Shown here piece after piece: positions 17,978 to 26,472 of a stretch of DNA of 64,000 nt. The notes under the pieces are model-generated. The model made no database searches. It was not told where the DNA came from and saw only the letters and a program-made list of their open reading frames with translations. This stretch comes from Epilithonimonas zeae (GTDB lineage Bacteria; Bacteroidota; Bacteroidia; Flavobacteriales; Weeksellaceae): NCBI RefSeq assembly GCF_900141765.1, contig NZ_FSRK01000001.1:62001-126000 (forward strand), in the 5' to 3' direction. Both the position numbers and the translations under genes were made by a program. How positions within the stretch are numbered: the first letter of the stretch is position 1; each line of letters starts with the position of its first letter.

Positions 17978-18443
17978 ATTATTTTTACTATTTATAGGTA
18001 GTTGTTTTTTTACCAGTTGTGCTACTGGTAATACAATGGTTTCACCAGTTTTTGTAGGGAAAAATACTAATGTTATTTTAGAAACAGATTTATTGAAACA
18101 AGCTCCAAAAAAACTTGGCGCTGAAGAAAAAGCAGTTACATTGCTTAACCAGCTATTTAATAGTGATGAATCTAATAAGAGTATGGTTTTGGTTATCAGT
18201 AATGAATCAGATTGTGATTTTACAATGGATATTTCTGGCAATAACCATTATAGTCTGCCTGTAGGAGCTAGGAAAAGCGAAAGTATTGTTGTAGAAAGAG
18301 GAGAATATGAGATGAAGTCTCAGGTTTGCCAGAGCCAATACAAGGTTTACAAAACGTTTTCTGAAAATACACAATTAAGTATAAAATATACGGTCGTAAA
18401 TACATCAAATGCCGCAAAAAATACTGTAGCATCATTACAATAA
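17970..18443 (+). CDS. Small lipoprotein related to DUF6759
   Basis: The 157-residue protein starts with a lipoprotein signal (FFTSC, lipidated Cys17). Residues 50-150 form a beta domain with LLNQLFNSDESNK, two Cys residues (SDCDF and SQVCQ) and a YKTFSENTQ segment. It aligns with the C-terminal half of the secreted protein at 12108-12665, so this is a paralogue with an outer-membrane or periplasmic lipid anchor. It overlaps the end of trmB by 8 bp, so the two are read from one transcript, but no functional link is obvious. A terminator follows. Confidence 0.8.
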   Translation: MNKLFLLFIGSCFFTSCATGNTMVSPVFVGKNTNVILETDLLKQAPKKLGAEEKAVTLLNQLFNSDESNKSMVLVISNESDCDFTMDISGNNHYSLPVGARKSESIVVERGEYEMKSQVCQSQYKVYKTFSENTQLSIKYTVVNTSNAAKNTVASLQ

Positions 18444-18446
18444 AAT

Positions 18447-18480
18447 AAAAAACGCTTCAAATTTATGAAGCGTTTTTTTA
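18447..18480. terminator. Bidirectional terminator
   Basis: ACGCTTCA (18452-18459) pairs with TGAAGCGT (18466-18473), with an A run before and seven T residues after. It lies between convergent genes. Confidence 0.85.
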
Positions 18481-18497
18481 TGAGTTTATATTGGAGA

Positions 18498-19520
18498 TTA
18501 TTTTATAACCACTTCGTATATTCTGCTCCAGTTTTTTCCGGTAATGACCATATTTTCACCTTTGAAAGCAATTCCGTTCAGAACATCATCATTTCCTGTA
18601 GTATTTTGTTTTGCAATGTTTGTGAAATCAATAATTCCAATCACTTCACCATTGGCAGGATTAATTTGAAGAACGATAGGTTTTTGCCAAACGTTTGCGT
18701 AGATAGAACCATTATGGTATTCTAATTCGTTGAGTTGGTCATAACCTTCAGTGTCACTTGCTACAGCTATTGTTCTTAATATTTTTGAAGGATTTGTCGG
18801 ATCAAGGAAATAAATTGTTTTTGTTCCGTCTGATAAAATTAAATCTTTCCCGTCATAAGTCAATCCCCAGCCTTCACCGATAGCTTCTGGATAAGCAAAT
18901 TCACTCAACAACTTTAAAGTACTTTTATCGTAGATAAAACCTTTTTTATTTTGCCAAGTTAGCTGATATACTTTATCTCCTACAATTGTACTTCCTTCAG
19001 AGAAAATCTCCTGTGGTTGAGAAACGCTGATGATTGGTTCAGTAGAACCTAGTTTATAAGTCAAGAGTCTGGATTGCCCATTTTGTCCATCAGATTCGTA
19101 AACAATATCGCCATCAATCTGGAAACCTTGAACAAAGTTTTTCGCATCATGCGGATATTGATTCACAACTTCATAAGATATTTTTCTGGCTTTAGCTTTA
19201 GCAAAAACATTGATGGTTGCATCTTGTTGCAGGACTTCACCACCTTTAGTTTTGATGTTGAAAGTCACATCATTCTCACCCAAAGAGAAAAAATTAGGAT
19301 CAATTGTCAAGTTGCTGCTTTCTTTATCTCCATAACTTATCGTGATGGCTTCCGCATAATCCAAAACATCCTGAGGCAACTGCAGTTTATCGCCAAAATG
19401 ATAGCCTTTGTTTTGTTGTCCAATGTTATAGTCATTCAAAGTATTGAGGATTTCTTTGTCTTTGTTGCAACTTGCCAGAACTAATAGGGCAAAAGCTGAT
19501 GCTATAAAAATTTTTTTCAT
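18498..19520 (-). CDS. Glutaminyl-peptide cyclotransferase-like lipoprotein
   Basis: The 340-residue protein has a lipobox (LASC, Cys18). Residues 25-110 are an extra N-terminal beta domain. The remainder is a five-bladed propeller of the plant/bacterial glutamine cyclotransferase (QC) family, seen in PHDAKNFVQGF near residue 120, FSEGSTIV, YQLTWQNKKGFIYD and GEGWGLTYDGKDLILSDG. QC converts N-terminal Gln to pyroglutamate on exported proteins, protecting them from aminopeptidases. Here it would act in the periplasm. The start is the first ATG and gives a proper signal peptide. It is convergent with the trmB operon. Confidence 0.9.
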   Translation of the reverse strand: MKKIFIASAFALLVLASCNKDKEILNTLNDYNIGQQNKGYHFGDKLQLPQDVLDYAEAITISYGDKESSNLTIDPNFFSLGENDVTFNIKTKGGEVLQQDATINVFAKAKARKISYEVVNQYPHDAKNFVQGFQIDGDIVYESDGQNGQSRLLTYKLGSTEPIISVSQPQEIFSEGSTIVGDKVYQLTWQNKKGFIYDKSTLKLLSEFAYPEAIGEGWGLTYDGKDLILSDGTKTIYFLDPTNPSKILRTIAVASDTEGYDQLNELEYHNGSIYANVWQKPIVLQINPANGEVIGIIDFTNIAKQNTTGNDDVLNGIAFKGENMVITGKNWSRIYEVVIK

Positions 19521-19680
19521 TAGAATTATTCTTGATTTTTCCGCTTTTGCGGTTTCATTTTTTTATAATCGATTTTACCTTAGTAATTATCGATAATGTT
19601 CTATTATTAACATTTTGCCAAAAATACGAAATAATAAAAACTAAAATCTCATAAATTTTTCTTAATTAAACATAATCATG

Positions 19681-19688
19681 TAGATTTG
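19681..19688 (+). promoter_or_regulatory. -7 box just before folA
   Basis: TAGATTTG matches TAnnTTTG, but the folA ATG at 19694 lies only 5 nt after it. If it works at standard spacing the transcript would start at or next to the ATG, so the mRNA would be leaderless or almost so. Confidence 0.4.
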
Positions 19689-19693
19689 TAAAT

Positions 19694-20188
19694 ATGATTA
19701 CGATAATTGCTGCTATTGGAAACAAGAATGCTTTGGGAAAGGATAACCAACTGCTTTGGAAGCTTCCAAAAGATTTGAAACATTTCAAAACGCTTACAGA
19801 AAATCATCCTGTCGTGATGGGAAGAAAAACGTTCGAAAGTATTGGTAAACCTTTACCGAATCGAACCAATATTGTAGTCAGCAGAAAGGAAAACTGGTTT
19901 CAGGAAGGTATCTTGATTGTATCTACACTGAAAGAAGCTTTGAAATTCGCTAAAAAAATCAATGAAGATTTCTTTGTAATTGGTGGTGGCGAAATTTACA
20001 AGCAGACAATGGATGTTGCTGATAGATTAGAAATCACGCAAGTGAACGGAGATTTTGAAGCAGATACTTTTTTTCCAAAAATAGATCCAAAAATCTGGCA
20101 GAAAACAGACGAAGAATGTCATTCTAAAGATGATAAAAACGACTATGATTTCTGTTTCCAAACATTTGAAAAAATTAATAAAGTTTAA
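19694..20188 (+). CDS. folA: Dihydrofolate reductase
   Basis: DHFR reduces dihydrofolate to tetrahydrofolate with NADPH, supplying one-carbon units for thymidylate and purines. The 164-residue length is standard. Motifs run in order: MITIIAAIGNKNALGKDNQLLWKLPKDLKHFK with the catalytic acidic residue at D27, the MGRKTFESIGKPLPNR NADPH-binding segment near 51-66, and FVIGGGEIY near 103. recR begins about 40 bp downstream on the same strand. Confidence 0.96.
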   Translation: MITIIAAIGNKNALGKDNQLLWKLPKDLKHFKTLTENHPVVMGRKTFESIGKPLPNRTNIVVSRKENWFQEGILIVSTLKEALKFAKKINEDFFVIGGGEIYKQTMDVADRLEITQVNGDFEADTFFPKIDPKIWQKTDEECHSKDDKNDYDFCFQTFEKINKV

Positions 20189-20230
20189 AATTTCTCCTGA
20201 TTCTTATTTCTTGAATCTGGTTTCTTAATA

Positions 20231-20842
20231 ATGGATTATCCAAGTAAAGTTTTGTCGAAAGCTGTTGAAGAAATCGCAGGTTTGCCAGGGATTGGCAGGA
20301 AATCTGCGCTTCGTCTAGCGTTGCATCTTTTGCGCCAGCCGGCTTCTCAAGGTATTTCTTTGGGATCGTCGATACAAAATTTGGTAACAGATATCAAATA
20401 TTGCAAAGAATGTCACAATTTCTCAGACTCAGAAGTTTGCGATATTTGTAATGATGAGAAGAGGAATGATGAGCTGCTCTGTATTGTAGAAGATGTTCGA
20501 GATGTGATGGCGATTGAAAATACAGGGAAGTACAAAGGAAAATATTTGGTTCTTGGTGGGAAAATTTCTCCAATGGAAGGGATTGGTCCAAGCCAGTTAA
20601 GGATCGGAAGTATAGAAAAGAAAATAGGAGAAGGCGTTGTAAAAGAATTGATTTTTGCACTTAGTGCAACAATGGAAGGCGATACAACGGCTTACTATAT
20701 TTATAAAAAATTCAAAAGTTCGCAGGTTATATTTTCAAGTATTGCCAGAGGAATTGCGGTAGGGGATGAGTTAGAGTATGCAGATGAGATTTCTTTGGGA
20801 AGGTCTATAACCAACAGAACTGCTTATAACGAAGCCGGCTAA
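20231..20842 (+). CDS. recR: Recombination mediator RecR
   Basis: RecR acts with RecO and RecF to load RecA on gapped DNA. The 203-residue protein has an N-terminal helix-hairpin-helix (LPGIGRKSALRLALHLL), a four-Cys zinc finger (C58, C61, C70, C73), and a Toprim domain starting LCIVEDVRDVMAIE. It ends with a typical IARGIAVGDELEYADE segment. It lies about 40 bp after folA. Its stop TAA overlaps the ATG of the glycosyltransferase by one base, so the two are translationally coupled. Confidence 0.96.
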   Translation: MDYPSKVLSKAVEEIAGLPGIGRKSALRLALHLLRQPASQGISLGSSIQNLVTDIKYCKECHNFSDSEVCDICNDEKRNDELLCIVEDVRDVMAIENTGKYKGKYLVLGGKISPMEGIGPSQLRIGSIEKKIGEGVVKELIFALSATMEGDTTAYYIYKKFKSSQVIFSSIARGIAVGDELEYADEISLGRSITNRTAYNEAG

Positions 20843-21669
20843 TGAAAGTAAGTGTCATCATTGTTCATTATCAAGTGAAGGATTTGTTGAGAAATTGTAT
20901 CCTTTCTATTCAAAAATATTTTCAAGGTTTTGAGTATGAAATTATTGTAGTTGATAATAATTCTCCAAACTCTGATTGGAAAACTTTGATGTCTGAATTT
21001 TCTGAAGTTAATTTCATCAGCCTCGACAAAAATTTTGGTTTTTCAAAAGCCAATAACATTGGTGTCAATTCTGCAAAAGGAGAATATGTTTACATCCTGA
21101 ATCCGGATACGGAAATAGAAGGTAATTATTTTAAAGAAATCCTCGATTTTGCAGATTCTAAAGAAAAATTTGGATCTTTAGGGCTTAGGATGCATAATTT
21201 AGAAGGCGATTTTTTGCCGGAAAGTAAAAGGTCTATACCAGCTCTGGTTAATTCTTTCGAGAAATTATTCACCTCGTTTAGCAACAATACAAAAACCTAT
21301 TATAGGAATGATGTTGGTGAATTTGATATTGCTGAGGTTGAGATAATGACTGGTGCTAACCTTCTGATGAAAAAGTCAGTTTATCAGGAAGTTGGCGGTT
21401 TTGATGAGCGGTATTTTATGTACGGAGAAGATATTGACCTTTGCTACACGATTCTTAGAAAAGGTTATAAAAATTTTTATTACGGTAGATATTCAATTCT
21501 TCATTACAAAGGTGAAAGTACAGTAAAAGATAAAGTTTATCTGAATCGTTTTTTTGGCGCAATGAATATCTTTATCGATAAGTATTACAAAAAACAAAAG
21601 CCGTTTCAATATCTATTGATGAAAGCAGGTCTGAAGTTCAAATATTTCCTTGAGGAATCAAAAATTTAA
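20842..21669 (+). CDS. Family 2 glycosyltransferase
   Basis: The 275-residue protein is a GT-A fold family 2 transferase, similar to rhamnosyltransferase-type enzymes. It starts with VSVIIVHYQVKDLL, has VVDNNSPNSDW near residue 35 and the metal-binding LNPDTE near 93. The MYGEDIDLCYTILRKGY acceptor segment lies near residue 194. No membrane segments are seen, so it would act at the inner face of the membrane on lipid-linked or surface sugars. The overlap with recR makes a shared transcript likely. It converges with the next gene, with stop codons overlapping. Confidence 0.9.
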   Translation: MKVSVIIVHYQVKDLLRNCILSIQKYFQGFEYEIIVVDNNSPNSDWKTLMSEFSEVNFISLDKNFGFSKANNIGVNSAKGEYVYILNPDTEIEGNYFKEILDFADSKEKFGSLGLRMHNLEGDFLPESKRSIPALVNSFEKLFTSFSNNTKTYYRNDVGEFDIAEVEIMTGANLLMKKSVYQEVGGFDERYFMYGEDIDLCYTILRKGYKNFYYGRYSILHYKGESTVKDKVYLNRFFGAMNIFIDKYYKKQKPFQYLLMKAGLKFKYFLEESKI

Positions 21670-22187
21670 ATATCTTTTTCAAACGGTAGCGTAGATTCTT
21701 CCGCAAATTTTCTTAATTCCATCATCTCATTTTTAGCCTTCAACTGTCCAAACCTTGCAGCAAAATAAGTCAGCCCGATGAAAACTAAAACTACAAAAGA
21801 ACAAGGTAGAGCCCAAGGGTAATTGTTGGTCTTAATTTGTTTTTCAACATAGTAAAGCGTGAAAAAAGTCATCCACGCAATGGTGAAAAGAAAATAAAGA
21901 AACATAAAAAAAGTCCATACAGCTGAGCTCGGTCCAAAAATGCCTCGGATAACGGTTGTCTCGGTTTCATCATCTTTTTCAATTCGTAAAGCCAAATTGG
22001 GTTTCCAATAATTGTCTTCCTTCATTTTCACATAGATTGTTGCAACTTCTTTATTGATGTTGCCATAGAATTTGTCCTTATTGTCATTCAAATATTTTCT
22101 AAGGTTAACTTCGTATTCTTCCAAAGAAAGATTCGTGTAAAGCTTGAATCTCGGTCTGTTTCTGATATGATTGAGGGTTTCGCTCAT
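21666..22187 (-). CDS. Membrane protein of unknown function
   Basis: From the ATG at 22187 the protein has 173 residues. An in-frame ATG at 22217 would add ten residues and leave only 3 bp to the upstream gene. The N-terminal half is soluble (RPRFKLYTNLSLEEYE, repeated acidic/lysine patterns and a DETETTVIRGIFGPSS segment). Two membrane helices follow (about residues 90-115 and 126-146), with a short charged tail. This pattern, a domain with a probable beta structure followed by two helices, recurs in flavobacterial hypothetical proteins. Function unknown. It follows the aspartyl-protease gene and probably shares its transcript. Confidence 0.65.
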   Translation of the reverse strand: MSETLNHIRNRPRFKLYTNLSLEEYEVNLRKYLNDNKDKFYGNINKEVATIYVKMKEDNYWKPNLALRIEKDDETETTVIRGIFGPSSAVWTFFMFLYFLFTIAWMTFFTLYYVEKQIKTNNYPWALPCSFVVLVFIGLTYFAARFGQLKAKNEMMELRKFAEESTLPFEKDI

Positions 22188-22220
22188 AGTTTTTGGTTCA
22201 ATTAATTGGACATTCAATAA

Positions 22221-23552
22221 TTATTCCTCAATATATGGGATTGGATCTTCCAGTGTGAAATCAACTTTCATAGGTAAACCATTTCTTTTGATTTCGAGTT
22301 TTATTTTTCTGCTGATATTGGTTTTCAAGATAGCGTGTATTTTGCTCAATGTCATATCCTTAGCAATTTTATTATCGATGCTTATGAGTTGATCATTTTT
22401 AAGAATACCGGCTTTCTGAGCGGGTGAGTCTTTTCTGGTTCCGGATACGATGAAAACTGGTTTTAATGAGAATTTGTACTGGAAATTATTGCTGTTGTCT
22501 ATCACATTAATCTCACCGCCTGCCGAGTTTTTTCTCGCTGTTTCCACTTTTACTTCTTCTTTTTCCCAGATTAATCCGTCTTGTTTTAGCTCCAATCCGC
22601 TACCGTCAATCAGGAATGGGTCGTCCAAATGTTGATTGGGTTTGAAATAAATTTTCTTTCCAGGATAATCAAAAATAATAGAAAAACGTCTTAATATTTC
22701 TGAACCAATAGAGCCTTTTCTATCTTTTACAAGGTTAAGATGTTGGATAGAAAATTCATCCGGCATAGAAGCGATAGGTTTGTTAAGCCTGAAATTACCA
22801 ATTGATAGAGAATTGATTCTGCTTCTTTTTCCAAAAATATCACCACTGAAACCTCTTCCCAGAAAATCATCAATATTCGGACGATTGTAGACAAAATCTT
22901 TAATCAAAACCGGAAACAACCAAACCGAATCCGTGTTTCCCAAATCTAAAAGAAGTTTAGAGCTTTGTTTGTCGTGTTTCATTTCCACGTCAGCCAACAT
23001 ATAAGGTTTGTTGAGATCTACTGTCATTGGAAATTCGGCAAATCTTTTTACTCTTTTCGGAAATTTAGAACTGTCTTTGTAAACCGTAATTGTTTTTTTT
23101 AAATAATTGATTTCTATTGGATGGTTTTTGAAAAAATAATAACCAATAATTCCATTTACAGGAACGCCGATATCTTGAGAAATATTGAAGTCTTCATCTA
23201 GAACTATAAAAACGGTGTGAGATTTATCAATGAAATGATTTCCAATTTTGATATTATTTTTTATCGATTTCAAAGCTTCAACACTTACTGTTTCACCTAA
23301 ACCTTTGAAGGTGATTTTTTCAATGTTTTTAAAATCAACTTCTTTATTTTCCAAACTGAAAAGCAAGGTTTCTGCTATTCCAGAATCCAACATAAAATTG
23401 AGTTCAACACCATTTACAGTCATTGGAATGAAAATTAAGTTGTTAATCAACTTGAATTTTATAACCGCTTTATCTGCATTTTCCAAGACGAAACCATCCT
23501 GAGCTGAGATCCAGAAACTCCAAAAAATGCAGAAAAACAGTTTGATTTTCAT
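22221..23552 (-). CDS. Secreted aspartyl-protease-like protein with PDZ domain
   Basis: The 443-residue protein has a signal peptide ending near ISAQ (residue 18). Two retropepsin-like catalytic motifs are present: MLDSG at residue 56 and LLDLG at residue 203. The second has Leu in place of the usual Ser or Thr, so whether it is active is uncertain. Residues about 340-440 form a PDZ domain (ILKNDQLISIDN, LEIKRNG). A similar layout without the PDZ occurs at 49032-49862. It is probably periplasmic, and a role in proteolysis or processing is inferred. The membrane protein gene follows 3 to 33 bp downstream. Confidence 0.85.
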   Translation of the reverse strand: MKIKLFFCIFWSFWISAQDGFVLENADKAVIKFKLINNLIFIPMTVNGVELNFMLDSGIAETLLFSLENKEVDFKNIEKITFKGLGETVSVEALKSIKNNIKIGNHFIDKSHTVFIVLDEDFNISQDIGVPVNGIIGYYFFKNHPIEINYLKKTITVYKDSSKFPKRVKRFAEFPMTVDLNKPYMLADVEMKHDKQSSKLLLDLGNTDSVWLFPVLIKDFVYNRPNIDDFLGRGFSGDIFGKRSRINSLSIGNFRLNKPIASMPDEFSIQHLNLVKDRKGSIGSEILRRFSIIFDYPGKKIYFKPNQHLDDPFLIDGSGLELKQDGLIWEKEEVKVETARKNSAGGEINVIDNSNNFQYKFSLKPVFIVSGTRKDSPAQKAGILKNDQLISIDNKIAKDMTLSKIHAILKTNISRKIKLEIKRNGLPMKVDFTLEDPIPYIEE

Positions 23553-23733
23553 TAGATTAAATTACTTATTAATTCTTTACAAGTTTAATAATTTTTCAAT
23601 TAAAATTAAATAATATTTATGTATTCCATAAAATAGTTAATTTTTTATCTAAAAAATGGAATGTTATTTGATATGTTTTTATTCAATTAGAAAAAATGTT
23701 ATCAATAGTTTAATCAAATTTTATTTTATCGTT

Positions 23734-24564
23734 ATGAAAAATTTACTACAAGTATTTGGGAAAGATCGTATGGACGAAATTGTTTTCGCTAATAGAAATA
23801 AAGCTTATGGCGCCTATGCTCTTAGAAATGAGTATTCTAATCAGTTAACAAAAGCATTACTTGTAGGAGTTGCTTTCTTTGGTTCGCTGTCTATTATTCC
23901 TTTAGTGATATCAGCCCTCAAAGCTGATAAGGTTACAGAGGAATTTGTGCCGCCAACTGTTTTTAAATTGGATGATGTAACAATACCAGATGACAAAAAA
24001 CCAGCTGTCGCTGCTGTCATTCCTCCAAAAGTTAAAACTGTAGCATCTCCGGAATATACACCAGTAAGAGTTGTGAAAAAGAATAAACCAGAACCAACAG
24101 ACGATGACAAAAAGAATGCTGCAATCAGCAATGTGACTTCTCCAGGTCCAGAAACTACAATGGTTACAGCGCCTCCAGTAATTCCTGGTCCCCCAACTGT
24201 TGCGCCTCACACTGCTCCGGTTCCTCCAGCTCCAGTTGAAGATCCAAACATAATTATTGATGGTAAAAAAGTAGATGTTTCTGCTAATTTTAAGGGAGGG
24301 ATAGATGCATTCCGTCAAAAAGTTGCTCAAGGTTTCGATACAGGATCTGTTGATCAATCAGGTATGGTTTCTGGCGTGATTACCTTTGTTGTGGAAAAAG
24401 ACGGAAGCATTTCTAATATCAAAATCAACGGAGAAAATTCCGATTTTAATAAAGAAGCAGAGAGAACCGTGAAATCTATAAAATCAAAATGGACACCAGC
24501 TCAACTGAATGGTAAAACCGTAAGGTCATCTTTCAGAATGCCGATTTCTATGAGAATAGAATAG
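23734..24564 (+). CDS. TonB-family energy transducer
   Basis: The ATG at 23734 gives a 276-residue protein. A start at 23656 is in frame but adds 26 residues with no family support. The N-terminus has the Bacteroidota TonB signature RMDEIVFANRNKAYGAYALR, followed by one membrane helix (about residues 45-65), a Pro/Val/Thr-rich periplasm-spanning linker (about 75-190), and a C-terminal TonB domain (about 205-276, ending FRMPISMRIE). TonB couples the proton-motive force through ExbB/ExbD to outer-membrane transporters. No exbB or exbD gene is next to it. A strong terminator follows. Confidence 0.92.
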   Translation: MKNLLQVFGKDRMDEIVFANRNKAYGAYALRNEYSNQLTKALLVGVAFFGSLSIIPLVISALKADKVTEEFVPPTVFKLDDVTIPDDKKPAVAAVIPPKVKTVASPEYTPVRVVKKNKPEPTDDDKKNAAISNVTSPGPETTMVTAPPVIPGPPTVAPHTAPVPPAPVEDPNIIIDGKKVDVSANFKGGIDAFRQKVAQGFDTGSVDQSGMVSGVITFVVEKDGSISNIKINGENSDFNKEAERTVKSIKSKWTPAQLNGKTVRSSFRMPISMRIE

Positions 24565-24610
24565 ATTGATTATCAATGAGATATTGATATTGATTTAATT
24601 AGAGTTTTAT

Positions 24611-24650
24611 AATTATCCACATTTCCAGTCGAAATGTGGATAATTTTTTT
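24611..24650 (+). terminator. Terminator of the TonB-family gene
   Basis: A perfect 15-bp stem (24611-24625 with 24631-24645) with a 5-nt loop ends in seven T residues. Confidence 0.92.
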
Positions 24651-24726
24651 ATTTGTCAAGTTGTTAATTAACAATACTTTAACGAGTTGATCGGATTTTC
24701 AAAACATTCTTAGTCCTAAAAAATTG

Positions 24727-24734
24727 TATTTTTG
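24727..24734 (+). promoter_or_regulatory. -7 box upstream of parA
   Basis: TATTTTTG matches TAnnTTTG and ends 18 nt before the parA ATG. No clear -33 element is seen. Confidence 0.4.
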
Positions 24735-24752
24735 AGGATTAAATTCATTTTT

Positions 24753-25526
24753 ATGGGAAAAATTATAGGCGTTGCGAATCAGAAAGGCGGAGTTGGAAAA
24801 ACAACAACAGCCGTTAATCTGGCATCAGCTTTGGGTGTTTTGGAAAAGAGAGTTCTTTTGATAGATGCAGATCCGCAGGCTAATGCGACATCTGGTCTTG
24901 GGGTGGAAGAAGTTAATTTTTCTACCTACAATTTGTTGGAGCATAGTGCGGAAGTTTCAAAATGCATCTTGCCGACAAGTTCTCCAAACGTGGATATTAT
25001 CCCTTCCCATATAGATTTGGTTGCTGCCGAGATAGAATTGGTTGATAAAGACAACCGAGAGTATATGATGCGTGAAGCTTTGAAGCCGATCAAAGATGAG
25101 TACGATTATATCATTATAGATTGCGCGCCAAGTTTAGGTTTGATTACAATTAATGCTTTAACTGCCGCAGATTCAGTAATTATTCCGATCCAGTGCGAGT
25201 ATTTTGCTTTGGAAGGTCTTGGTAAATTATTGAATACCGTAAAGAATGTACAAAAAATCCATAATCAGAATCTGGACATCGAAGGATTGTTGTTAACGAT
25301 GTATGACAGCCGTTTGAGATTATCCAATCAAGTAGTGGAAGAAGTTAATTCCCATTTCCCGGAAATGGTTTTTGAAACAATTATCAGCCGAAATGTACGT
25401 TTAAGTGAAGCGCCAAGTTTTGGAGAAAGTATCTTGAAATATGATGCGGAAAGCAAGGGTGCTATTCAATATATTCAGTTAGCAGAAGAGGTTCTTCTGA
25501 AAAACGAAAAATTAGTTAAAAATTAA
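24753..25526 (+). CDS. parA: Chromosome partitioning ATPase ParA
   Basis: ParA is a Walker-type ATPase that works with ParB to segregate newly replicated origins. The start at 24753 gives MGKIIGVANQKGGVGKTTT with the deviant Walker A lysines at residues 11 and 16; the 24732 start would only add seven residues. The 257-residue sequence continues with VLLIDADPQANATSGLG, YDYIIIDCAPSLG, and IPIQCEYFALEGLG. It is the first gene of the parA-parB-DUF5683-dapB-lepB run. A site for ParB (parS) is not seen in the window. Confidence 0.95.
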   Translation: MGKIIGVANQKGGVGKTTTAVNLASALGVLEKRVLLIDADPQANATSGLGVEEVNFSTYNLLEHSAEVSKCILPTSSPNVDIIPSHIDLVAAEIELVDKDNREYMMREALKPIKDEYDYIIIDCAPSLGLITINALTAADSVIIPIQCEYFALEGLGKLLNTVKNVQKIHNQNLDIEGLLLTMYDSRLRLSNQVVEEVNSHFPEMVFETIISRNVRLSEAPSFGESILKYDAESKGAIQYIQLAEEVLLKNEKLVKN

Positions 25527-25581
25527 AATGATTTGAGATAAAATCTATCAATTATCATTAATTAATTATATCATTTATAAA

Positions 25582-26472
25582 ATGAGAGACAAAACAAGAG
25601 CAATGGGTCGTGGTCTAGGCGCGATTCTGAATGCTGAAAGCAAAACCAATATCAATTCTGCTTCGGACGAAGGTGCAAAAACTTTGGTTGGAAATATCGT
25701 TGAAGTTTCGATTGAAGATATTTACCCGAATCCCAATCAGCCAAGAACTTATTTCGACGAAAAAGCTTTGAATGACCTTGCTGAATCCATTAAAAGTTTA
25801 GGCATTATCCAGCCAATTACGCTTAGAAAAAATGGCGAAAAATTCGAAATTATTTCTGGAGAAAGACGTTACCGCGCTTCTAAAATAGCTGGCTTAGCAT
25901 CTATTCCTGCCTATATCCGTTTGGTGAATGATCAGGTTTTGCTGGAGATGGCTTTGGTAGAAAATATCCAAAGAGAAGATCTGGATCCGATAGAAGTGGC
26001 TTTGACTTATCAAAGACTTTTGGATGAGGTTGGGATGACTCAGGAAAATCTTAGCCAAAGAGTGGGAAAAGAAAGAAGTACAATTACCAATAGTGTTCGT
26101 TTACTGAAGTTGACGCCGGATATCCAAAACGGAATCAGAAGCGGTCAGATTTCTGCTGGTCACGGTCGTGCGATTATGGGATTGGATTCTGATGAAAAAC
26201 GCAAATTGTTATTTGATAAAATTATAGAACTCCAATTGAATGTGAGACAAGCTGAGCAATTGGCAGGTCAGATGAAAAATCCGCAGGAGAAAGAAAAAGT
26301 GATCAAGCAAACTTTGGTTCCCAATCACGTGAAGAAAGCTCAGAAAAATTTGTCTGATATTCTGAATGTGAATGTCGAGATCAAAACTGCAGCAAATGGA
26401 AAGAAAGGTAAAATTGTCCTTGATTTTAAAAATGAAGAAGAGCTGGAAAGCATTCTTGCTCACATCAGATAA
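25582..26472 (+). CDS. parB: Chromosome partitioning protein ParB
   Basis: ParB binds parS sites and, using CTP, slides along DNA to build the partition complex near the origin. The 296-residue protein starts MRDKTRAMGRGLGAIL and has the PNPNQPR segment near residue 51, the CTP-binding ISGERRYRASK near 92, and the VENIQREDLDPIE segment near 121. A helix-turn-helix region (LSQRVGKERSTITNSVRLL) lies near 154-172. It follows parA by 55 bp and its stop codon is directly followed by the ATG of the next gene. Confidence 0.95.
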   Translation: MRDKTRAMGRGLGAILNAESKTNINSASDEGAKTLVGNIVEVSIEDIYPNPNQPRTYFDEKALNDLAESIKSLGIIQPITLRKNGEKFEIISGERRYRASKIAGLASIPAYIRLVNDQVLLEMALVENIQREDLDPIEVALTYQRLLDEVGMTQENLSQRVGKERSTITNSVRLLKLTPDIQNGIRSGQISAGHGRAIMGLDSDEKRKLLFDKIIELQLNVRQAEQLAGQMKNPQEKEKVIKQTLVPNHVKKAQKNLSDILNVNVEIKTAANGKKGKIVLDFKNEEELESILAHIR

